Positions 1-5,058 of a stretch of DNA of 6,907 nucleotides are shown piece after piece. Position 1 is the stretch's first letter; every line of letters begins with the position of its first letter. The translations under genes and the position numbers were made by a program. The notes beneath the pieces were generated by a model. The model saw only the letters and a list, made by a program, of their open reading frames with translations, did no database searches and was not told the DNA's origin. This DNA comes from Desulfobacula sp. (lineage in GTDB: Bacteria > Desulfobacterota > Desulfobacteria > Desulfobacterales > Desulfobacteraceae), in NCBI GenBank assembly GCA_027858355.1, contig JAQICW010000387.1:1-6907 (forward strand). Reading direction: 5' to 3'.

Positions 1-710
1 CTGAAGAGTTTTGTATCAAGTGTGGACATTGTGTGGCGGTTTGCCCAAAAGAAGCGTTTAGTCTGGAATTTCTTTCCCCGGACCAGTGCATGCCAATTGA
101 AAAGAGCCTTTTGCTTGATGCAAATCATGTAGAGCATTTTTTAAGATCCCGCAGGGCTGTAAGGCGATATAAGGATAAGCCAGTGCCAAAGGATGTTTTT
201 GAAAAAGCTCAGGAAATTGCATGCTGTGCACCCACGGGCAGCAACAGTCAACCAGTGAGATGGCTTGTTATTGACAAAAAGGCAGATGTTGTGAAAATAG
301 GCGCCCATGTGATTGATTGGATGCGATATGTTTTAAAGACCCATCCGCAAATGGCCCAGATGTTGAATATGGAAACCTTGATTATTGAATGGGATAAGGG
401 GTCAGACAGAATATGCAGGGACGCGCCTTTGCTTGTGTTTGCCTATGCATCAGATGAATTTGGCAGTGCTGCAGCAGATTGCCATACAGCCTTGGCATAT
501 CTGGAACTTGCTTTGACAGGGTTTAACCTTGGAAGCTGCTGGGCCGGGTATGTCAACTATGCAGCAAGCCAATGGCCAAATCTTGCCGCCGAACTGAAAT
601 TACCTGAAAAGCATTCCTTCCATGGCGCGCTTATGGTGGGATTCCCAAAATTAAAGTATTACAGGGCACCTAAAAGGAATGCTCCGGATATAAGATATCA
701 TGTTGGATAA
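1..710 (+). CDS. 4Fe-4S ferredoxin-nitroreductase fusion protein, 5'-truncated by window edge
   Basis: The frame is open from the left edge (first full codon at 3), so the gene begins outside the window; 235 residues are visible. The GTG at 33 is only an internal Val. Seen: partial residues 4-14 hold Cys-x2-Cys-x2-Cys-x3-Cys-Pro (Cys codons at 12, 21, 30 and 42), the second half of a bacterial 2x[4Fe-4S] ferredoxin domain. A nitroreductase-fold domain follows, with SRRAVRRY (FMN phosphate-binding Arg region), APTGSNSQP (flavin contact) and a C-terminal FNLGSCWAGYV segment. Family knowledge: such fusions are cytoplasmic FMN oxidoreductases in anaerobes that pass electrons between iron-sulfur clusters and flavin; their natural substrates are mostly unknown. 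The missing N-terminus probably carries the first Cys cluster. It overlaps the next gene by 11 bp, suggesting co-transcription. The fold is secure; the substrate cannot be told. Confidence 0.88.
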   Translation, partial: EEFCIKCGHCVAVCPKEAFSLEFLSPDQCMPIEKSLLLDANHVEHFLRSRRAVRRYKDKPVPKDVFEKAQEIACCAPTGSNSQPVRWLVIDKKADVVKIGAHVIDWMRYVLKTHPQMAQMLNMETLIIEWDKGSDRICRDAPLLVFAYASDEFGSAAADCHTALAYLELALTGFNLGSCWAGYVNYAASQWPNLAAELKLPEKHSFHGALMVGFPKLKYYRAPKRNAPDIRYHVG

Positions 711-1761
711 TATATCCATACTTGCAGGGTCTAAAGCCATTGGCATCATTCAAGATGAGGGCTTGGATATGTCCCGGGTAAAAGTCCTTGCCGGTGCTTC
801 CGGGTCTGCTAAATTTCTGGTTTTAACGGGAATTGACAGGGTGTTGATGTCTTTATTCAGAGAACGGACAGCTCCTCTTTATCTTATTGGAACGTCAATA
901 GGCGCATTTCGAATGGCTGCCTTTTGCCAGAAAGATCCGCTTCAAGCAATTGGGGCACTTGAAAGGGAATATATTGCCCAGTGTTATGACGTGAGACCAA
1001 CAAAGGAAGATATCGCCCGGGAAACACAAAGAATCCTGGATGCGTATATTGATGATAAAGAGATTGAAGCCATGCTTAATCATCCTTTCATGAGGATTAG
1101 CTTTTTAGCCAACAAATGCAAAGGCCTTTTAAAAAGTGAGCGTTTTGTGCTCCAATCGCTGGGCATAGGGCTTGCGGCAGGTTTAAATTTATTGAGTCGG
1201 AACAGACTTGGTATTTTTTTTGAAAGAGCACTTTTTTGTGGTCCAGGCAAAATACCACCTTTTGCTTTAATGAATCAATTCCCCATGAACATCTATGGCC
1301 TGACCCCATCTAATTTTAAATCCGCATTGATATCTTCGGGATCAATTCCAATAGTAATGGAGGGTGTTGCATCTATTGAAGGTGCACCAGGGGTATTTCG
1401 GGATGGTGGAATACTTGATTATCACCTGGATATACCATTTTTACCCAATGAGAACGGACTTGTTTTATACCCCCATTTTTATGAAAAGATTACACCAGGG
1501 TGGTTTGATAAACGACTAAACCGCAAACCATGCAGCAAACACATGGAAAATGTGGTGCTTGTCGCGCCATCAAGCACATTTGTGAAAAGTCTTCCCTTTG
1601 CAAAAATACCCGATAGAAAAGATTTTAATACCTTCAAAGGAAAAGATAAAGAGCGCATGGCTTACTGGAAAAAAGTTGTTGAAAAAAACAAGCAATTGGG
1701 GGATGAATTTTTTGAAGCTGTGCACTCTGGAAAAATAAGACAGATTGTAAAGCCACTGTAA
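700..1761 (+). CDS. Patatin-like phospholipase family protein
   Basis: Predicted serine acyl-hydrolase of 353 aa with a Ser-Asp dyad. Seen: a glycine-rich AGASGSAK segment at about residues 31-38, in the place of the family's oxyanion-hole motif; the nucleophile elbow GTSIG at 64-68 (Ser66); an SGSIPIVMEGV segment at about 213-223; and the catalytic Asp motif DGG at 235-237. There is no signal peptide or clear membrane segment, so it is probably cytoplasmic or peripheral to the membrane. The ATG at 700 lies inside the upstream nitroreductase gene (11-bp overlap) with no strong Shine-Dalgarno, so translation may be coupled. An alternative ATG at 769 has GAGG upstream, but would remove the AGSKAIGIIQDEGL stretch, which resembles the N-terminus of related proteins as I remember them, so I keep 700. 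The substrate (phospholipid, lysophospholipid or storage ester) cannot be told. Confidence 0.82.
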   Translation: MLDNISILAGSKAIGIIQDEGLDMSRVKVLAGASGSAKFLVLTGIDRVLMSLFRERTAPLYLIGTSIGAFRMAAFCQKDPLQAIGALEREYIAQCYDVRPTKEDIARETQRILDAYIDDKEIEAMLNHPFMRISFLANKCKGLLKSERFVLQSLGIGLAAGLNLLSRNRLGIFFERALFCGPGKIPPFALMNQFPMNIYGLTPSNFKSALISSGSIPIVMEGVASIEGAPGVFRDGGILDYHLDIPFLPNENGLVLYPHFYEKITPGWFDKRLNRKPCSKHMENVVLVAPSSTFVKSLPFAKIPDRKDFNTFKGKDKERMAYWKKVVEKNKQLGDEFFEAVHSGKIRQIVKPL

Positions 1762-1821
1762 AAAATATGGAGGGCAGTTTATAAGATCACTATTTGTATT
1801 GTTTCCATCAAAATAATTGAT

Positions 1822-1850
1822 TTGACAAATATAAAAACCAACAGTATTTT
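1822..1850 (+). promoter_or_regulatory. Candidate sigma70-type promoter for the flavodoxin-fold reductase gene
   Basis: TTGACA (1822-1827, perfect -35), a 17-bp spacer and TATTTT (1845-1850, 4 of 6 to the -10 consensus) lie about 70 bp upstream of the ATG at 1923. This places the gene under its own promoter rather than the nitroreductase-patatin unit. TCAAA/TTTGA inverted arms at about 1808-1825 overlap the -35 box and might be a regulator site, but they are short. Confidence 0.6.
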
Positions 1851-1922
1851 ACGCAACAATTGATTGGGGTTGAACGCTTGTAACCTGCAACATGCTGAAC
1901 AAAACTAAAAACAGGAGATACC

Positions 1923-2489
1923 ATGAAAGTTATAGCACTACAGGGCAGTCCCAGGAAAAAAGGGAATACTGCCAAAGTCCTTGGATGGGTGGAAGATGAG
2001 TTAAAATCCCTGGGACATGAAGTCGAGTCCATTTATCTGAATTCAAAAGACATAAAAGGATGCCTTGCCTGTGCCAAATGCAAGGAAGAACCTCAAAAAA
2101 TAGGCTGCGTACAAAAAGATGATGCTTTGGAAATCCTTGAAAAAATGATTGGCGCCCAGTTGGTCATTTTTGCATCACCTCTTTATTTCTGGGGATTTAC
2201 AGCCCAGATAAAAGCGCTTATTGACAGAACCTACTGCCTTTACACCCGCTTTCATGAGCCTGATCACGCATCTTTGGTAGCCGGACAGAGGCAGGCACTT
2301 CTCGTAACAGGTGCGGGTCCCTATGAAAACAATGCCGAGGGAGTTTTTACTGCCTTTGAGCGGATGCAAAAACCCCATAAGACTGTAAAAGCAGGAGAAC
2401 TTTTTATTGGCAGTTGTACAACAGCAGACCAGATGAACGAGTCTATTAAAGACAAGGCATTAGCGTTTGCCCGCCAGATTGTATCGTGA
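1923..2489 (+). CDS. Flavodoxin-fold NAD(P)H-dependent FMN oxidoreductase, iron-sulfur flavoprotein-like
   Basis: Protein of 188 aa. Seen: N-terminal beta strand MKVIALQGSPRKKGNTAKV, where GSPRKKGNT (8-16) is the FMN phosphate-binding loop of NADPH-dependent FMN reductases. Next come clustered cysteines at 47, 50, 53 and 62 (C-x2-C-x2-C-x8-C), then ASPLYFWGFTAQIKALIDR, the typical flavin/dimer-interface segment. Known: archaeal and clostridial iron-sulfur flavoproteins use a compact cysteine motif in this position to bind [4Fe-4S] next to FMN, but many relatives with similar cysteines have not been shown to bind a cluster. Likely a cytoplasmic electron-transfer or detoxifying flavoprotein. 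An AGGAGA Shine-Dalgarno (1913-1918) stands 4 bp before the ATG, so the start is firm. It has its own upstream promoter and is convergent with the CMD-family gene, with 39 bp between the stop codons. Confidence 0.85.
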   Translation: MKVIALQGSPRKKGNTAKVLGWVEDELKSLGHEVESIYLNSKDIKGCLACAKCKEEPQKIGCVQKDDALEILEKMIGAQLVIFASPLYFWGFTAQIKALIDRTYCLYTRFHEPDHASLVAGQRQALLVTGAGPYENNAEGVFTAFERMQKPHKTVKAGELFIGSCTTADQMNESIKDKALAFARQIVS

Positions 2490-2528
2490 TACTGGAAATG
2501 GGATAAGCACTAATTGTGAAGATAGAAT

Positions 2529-2915
2529 TTATTCTTCGCCGCGTTCTTCCAAGACTTTTTTAAGGACGGTCAGGGCAGTATTTGCAGCAGGCACGCCCCC
2601 GTATATACTGGTCTGGAAAATTACTTCTGCTATCTCTTCTTTTGTACATCCCACATTCAGGGCCGCATGGGTATGGAGCTTGAGTTCGTCAGGCTTTGAA
2701 AGAACAGTTAACGCCGCCACAGTAACAAGTTGCCGGGTTTGATGGGGAATCTTTTCCCTTGAATACATCTGGCCTGTGATATACAGAGACATATCTTTGG
2801 CAAGGTCCTTGTCAAAATGCCGCCACAGATTATATGGTTTATCCTCATCCTTAACAGTGGAAAAATAAAGTTTTGCAGTTTCACCTGTTTTTTTAGCAAT
2901 GTCTTTTGGGTCCAA
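2529..2915 (-). CDS. Carboxymuconolactone decarboxylase (CMD/AhpD-like) family protein
   Basis: Small alpha-helical protein, 128 aa from the preferred TTG start at 2915. Seen: RQLVTVAALTVLSKPDELKL, then HTHAALNVGCTKEEIAEVI, and a C-terminal YGGVPAANTALTVLKKVL. This is the arrangement of gamma-carboxymuconolactone decarboxylase (PcaC-like) proteins. There is no CxxC redox pair, so an AhpD-type peroxidase reductant is unlikely. An upstream in-frame ATG at 2954 would give 141 aa, but it has no Shine-Dalgarno; AAGGAGGT stands 4 bp before the TTG. Most anaerobe members have no known substrate, and a true beta-ketoadipate role is unlikely without neighbouring pathway genes. It lies downstream of the glutaryl-CoA dehydrogenase on the same strand, but a hairpin repeat in the 160-bp gap argues against a tight operon. 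Confidence 0.85.
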   Translation of the reverse strand: MDPKDIAKKTGETAKLYFSTVKDEDKPYNLWRHFDKDLAKDMSLYITGQMYSREKIPHQTRQLVTVAALTVLSKPDELKLHTHAALNVGCTKEEIAEVIFQTSIYGGVPAANTALTVLKKVLEERGEE

Positions 2916-2919
2916 CTTT

Positions 2920-2927
2920 ACCTCCTT
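2920..2927 (-). promoter_or_regulatory. Strong ribosome binding site that sets a TTG start
   Basis: On the minus strand AAGGAGGT is followed by 4 nt (AAAG) and then TTG (2913-2915), in frame with the CMD-family protein. The match to anti-Shine-Dalgarno is nearly full, while the ATG 39 bases further upstream has none. This moves the start 13 codons inward. Confidence 0.75.
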
Positions 2928-3002
2928 GCAGGATCTGTGAGAGATCAACGTCATTAATTTAACAGAATATAGACAGACTCACAGGATTTTTTACCATAAA
3001 GG

Positions 3003-3049
3003 CCATGAAGGACACGAAACAAACTTCATTATATTCATGTCCTTCATGG
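3003..3049. repeat. Intergenic hairpin repeat downstream of the glutaryl-CoA dehydrogenase gene
   Basis: The arms CCATGAAGGACACGAA (3003-3018) and TTCATGTCCTTCATGG (3034-3049) pair at 15 of 16 positions around a 15-nt loop. The hairpin lies 27 bp past the TAG at 3076-3078 and about 90 bp before the CMD-family TTG start. No T-run follows directly on the minus strand, so it is not a classic intrinsic terminator. I recall similar CCATGAAGGACA-type palindromes as dispersed intergenic repeats in sulfate reducers and relatives. It may still stabilise mRNA 3' ends or weaken read-through. Confidence 0.7.
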
Positions 3050-3075
3050 TGATTAATAATAACGTTTCTTTTTAA

Positions 3076-4239
3076 CTATCTGTTGGCTTTTCTGAAACCA
3101 AGTTGATCCAGTGCTATGATCCATTTGCAGATATTTGTGGAACCTTCAACCATGGAATAGGTCGGGGCATCCCTGTAGTATCTGGCAACGGGATATTCTG
3201 TGGAGTATCCATAGGCACCCAGGATTTTCATGGCATAGTTGGCGCATTTTGTAGCTACTTCACCGGCAAGATATTTTGCAATGGCCACATCACGACCATT
3301 GTTTAATTTGCCTTGGTCTTTTTCCCAGGCTGCTTTGTAGACAACAAGACGGGCCGCTTCTATTTCAGCCGTCATCTGGGCAATCATATCCTGATTCATC
3401 TGGAATTCACCGATTTTTTTCCCAAATTGTTTTCTTTCATTGCAATATTTGGTGGACACATCCAGACAGGCCTGGGCAAGACCCACGCCACCGGCTGCAG
3501 CAGACAATCTTGTCTGATTCAGGGAGGAGAAGACAATTTTTGCACCGTCTCCGGGTTTACCCAGAATATTTTCCTTGGGCACTTTAACATTATCAAGGAA
3601 AAGCTCTCCTGTTGGTGAGGAATGCGAACCCAGTTTGTCAAGACCTGAAGTCTTGATTCCTTCAAAGTTTTTAGGCTCGATAACAAAGGCTGAAAGCCCT
3701 TTTGATCCTGCGGCTTTATCAGTGTAAGCATAGTAGAGGAGAGCATCCGCATAATTGGCATTGGAAATCCAGGTTTTAGAACCGTTTAAGAGCCAGTGAT
3801 CTCCTTTGTCTTCAGCTGTTGAAGCCATGGCCATAACATCTGACCCTGCATCAGATTCTGTGATGCCAAACCCGCCGATATATTCGGCAGTACACAGTTT
3901 TTCCACCTATTTCTTTTTAACTTCCTCATTTCCATATTTGAAGATGGTATAGGCACATCCCAAAACCTGCATGTTGACCTGGACTCTTAATGAAGAGGAT
4001 ACTTTGGCAAGTTCTTCCGTCACGATCATGGCAGCCAGAAAACCCATGTCTTCCCCACCATATTCTTCAGGGATAATAGTTCCGAAAAACCCCAGTTTGC
4101 CAAGAGGTCTCATGACCTCTTCAATGGGAAAATAGTGTTTTTCATCCCATTCATCTACAAAGGGTTCGATCTGTTTTTTTGCAAAATTTCTGATTTCTTT
4201 CTGGAGCATTTGAAGCTCTTTTGATAATTGAAAATCCAT
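3076..4239 (-). CDS. Glutaryl-CoA dehydrogenase (non-decarboxylating type), interrupted by an in-frame TAG
   Basis: Acyl-CoA dehydrogenase-family flavoprotein, 387 codons counting the internal TAG at codon 111 (3907-3909), close to the usual family length. Expected reaction: FAD-dependent oxidation of glutaryl-CoA to glutaconyl-CoA in the cytoplasm, with electrons going to electron-transferring flavoprotein. Seen: N-terminal helical domain 1-110; GGFGITESDAGSD at 122-134; WISNA at 157-161; RKQFGKKIGEFQ at 269-280; LGAYGYSTEYP at about 340-350; catalytic Glu365 within VEGST. Arg85 aligns with the substrate-carboxylate Arg94 of human GCDH. Known: a Tyr-to-Val exchange next to the catalytic Glu marks the non-decarboxylating enzyme of Desulfococcus multivorans; here the residue is Val364. 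The neighbouring gcdA and biotin carrier agree. AGGAGG (4244-4249) stands 4 nt before the ATG. The match continues in one frame on both sides of the TAG, so this is not a frameshift. Without read-through only a 110-aa fragment would be made. Confidence 0.85.
3907..3909 (-). other. In-frame TAG codon inside the dehydrogenase gene
   Basis: Reading minus, GAA GTT AAA AAG AAA is followed by TAG, then GTG GAA AAA CTG. In acyl-CoA dehydrogenases this spot (after the charged EEQKxK-like helix, before L-P-x-L-x-x-G-E) normally carries Tyr or Trp, so a single base change from TAT, TAC or TGG would make it. It lies at the join of the N-terminal helical and central beta domains. The GTG directly after it could only be a restart codon without a suitably spaced ribosome binding site; the nearest GAGG is 17 nt away. 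Causes to separate: nonsense mutation, sequencing error, amber suppression or pyrrolysine insertion. Confidence 0.9.
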
Positions 4240-4615
4240 TGTTCCTCCTAAACGGTTGCACTAAAATATTTTATATATCAAAACGTATGTTTCATATCAT
4301 AACATAAGTTGTCAAATAAACTAAAATTTGATAAGCTTGTCAAGAAAAAAGTTAAAATATAGCTAAAAAATAGCTTGACAAAGAAGGGGATTTATTTCAT
4401 CTTTAAGCGGTATTAACAAGGTATTTTTTATAGGAAACAATAGGATGGAAAGGGTTATCCGGCAGCTGTCTGGTTTAATTAAGGACAAGTAAAATAAATA
4501 AAGGGTTATACAAAGAAGAAAATGAACAAGTTCATATCATGCAGAGAGCTCAAAGAATGAGGCCCTCTGCAGATACAAAATTTGGTATGCCCGTAATTGA
4601 TCAAGGTATTGATAA
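4240..4615. other. AT-rich 376-bp intergenic region between biotin carrier and dehydrogenase genes
   Basis: No coding region recognised on either strand. Read on the minus strand it holds the 3' flank of the biotin carrier gene and then the long leader of the dehydrogenase gene. An AATTGATCAA/TTGATAATT stem with a GGTA loop and one bulge (4595-4617) overlaps the carrier's stop codon, and a 7-bp TGCAGAG/CTCTGCA inverted repeat lies at 4540-4571. Neither is followed by a convincing T-run. Promoter-like and operator-like sequences lie in 4286-4344. The spacing suggests the dehydrogenase can be transcribed separately from the carrier. Confidence 0.6.
4315..4344 (-). promoter_or_regulatory. Candidate promoter and operator for the dehydrogenase gene
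   Basis: On the minus strand a perfect TTGACA (4344-4339) is followed after 18 bp by TTTATT (4320-4315, 4 of 6). The transcript would have a leader of roughly 70 nt ahead of the ATG at 4239. The -35 box is embedded in the near-palindrome TTGATAAGCTTGTCAA (4328-4343, 7 of 8 bases per arm). A second inverted repeat, TATGTT and AACATA (4286-4306), lies just downstream of the -10. Both are plausible repressor sites; the regulator is not in the window. A second TTGACA at 4315-4310 lacks a good -10. Confidence 0.45.
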
Positions 4616-4831
4616 TTATTCAATAACAAGAAGAAGCTGTTTGGTGGCAACTTTGTCTTCCACTTTTACATTGACTTGTTTTACCTTGCCTTCAATAGTT
4701 GAAACAATGGGATTTTCCATTTTCATGGCTTCAAGGACCAAAAGCTCCTGTCCCTCAACAACATCATCGCCTTCTTTCACATGGACCTGGAAGATTGTAC
4801 CGGGCATGGGGGCTAAAATTTCTGTGCTCAT
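4616..4831 (-). CDS. Biotin carrier protein, stand-alone biotinyl domain (GcdC-like)
   Basis: A 71-aa protein that is almost only a biotinyl/lipoyl-attachment domain. Seen: APMPGTIFQVHVKEGDDVVEGQ at 7-28, then LEAMKMEN at 33-40 with Lys37 in the conserved A-M-K-M biotinylation site, and a closing strand pattern up to LLVIE. It would be biotinylated by biotin protein ligase and carry CO2 between the GcdA carboxyltransferase and a membrane decarboxylase. Classical GcdC of Acidaminococcus is longer, with an Ala/Pro-rich flexible linker before this domain; that linker is absent here. Start supported by AAGGAG (4838-4843) 6 nt before the ATG. Divergent from gcdA (227 bp apart) and upstream of the dehydrogenase on the same strand, so glutaconyl-CoA decarboxylation is the most likely job. 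It could also serve another biotin-dependent carboxylase or decarboxylase. Confidence 0.88.
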   Translation of the reverse strand: MSTEILAPMPGTIFQVHVKEGDDVVEGQELLVLEAMKMENPIVSTIEGKVKQVNVKVEDKVATKQLLLVIE

Positions 4832-4874
4832 TTTCCTCTCCTTTGTTCAAAACATATTTGATTTTTTCCTTGCC

Positions 4875-4917
4875 AGAAAAATATTTTTTCTTAAACAAGA
4901 CTATTTTGGTCTATACT
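4875..4917. promoter_or_regulatory. Candidate divergent control region between carrier gene and gcdA
   Basis: The 227-bp divergent gap (4832-5058) holds AGAAAAATATTTTTTCT (4875-4891), a perfect 7-bp inverted repeat around TAT. Next is AGACTATTTTGGTCT (4898-4912), with arms matching at 5 of 6. Directly after it comes TATACT (4912-4917), a 5 of 6 match to a -10 box facing gcdA; no strong -35 stands 16-18 bp upstream, so a regulator-dependent promoter is possible. A second weak candidate is ATGACT (4992-4997) with TATAGA (5015-5020) at 17 bp. An AATAAT/ATTATT stem (5029-5042) sits in the gcdA leader. Inferred from sequence only. Confidence 0.35.
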
Positions 4918-5058
4918 TAAAGAAAAGTTTAAAGTCAAGTGGGGTATTCCCTCTTGGCAGGATATTGGATTTACGAGTTTTTAATTAGCAAATGACTTCC
5001 ATTGAATTGGGGGTTATAGATCTCAATTAATAATTTATTATTGCAGCGGGAGTAGAGA

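Noticed and set aside
33..35. GTG as the start of the nitroreductase
   Set aside because: The frame is open upstream to the window edge and encodes the first three cysteines of the ferredoxin motif, so the gene is truncated, not started here.
2490..2528. Possible bidirectional terminator between the convergent FMN reductase and CMD genes
   Set aside because: No stem with a T-run is visible in the 39 bp.
3276..3618. Overlapping plus-strand open frames inside the dehydrogenase region
   Set aside because: They are opposite-strand shadows of a well-conserved acyl-CoA dehydrogenase and show no family features or ribosome binding sites.
3076..3906. Independent gene starting at the GTG directly after the TAG
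   Set aside because: No well-spaced ribosome binding site, and the product would lack the N-terminal helical domain needed for an acyl-CoA dehydrogenase; one interrupted gene explains it better.
4375..4380. Plus-strand TTGACA as a promoter
   Set aside because: No good -10 box at 16-18 bp and no plus-strand gene downstream until gcdA, almost 700 bp away.
4449..4509. 10-bp direct repeat AAAGGGTTAT at 4449-4458 and 4500-4509
   Set aside because: Only two short copies 51 bp apart in AT-rich DNA, not at any promoter; easily chance.
4539..4988. Plus-strand open frame of 149 codons covering the biotin carrier gene
   Set aside because: It is antisense to the clear biotinyl domain; its translation is low-complexity Ser/Phe-rich with no recognisable motif.
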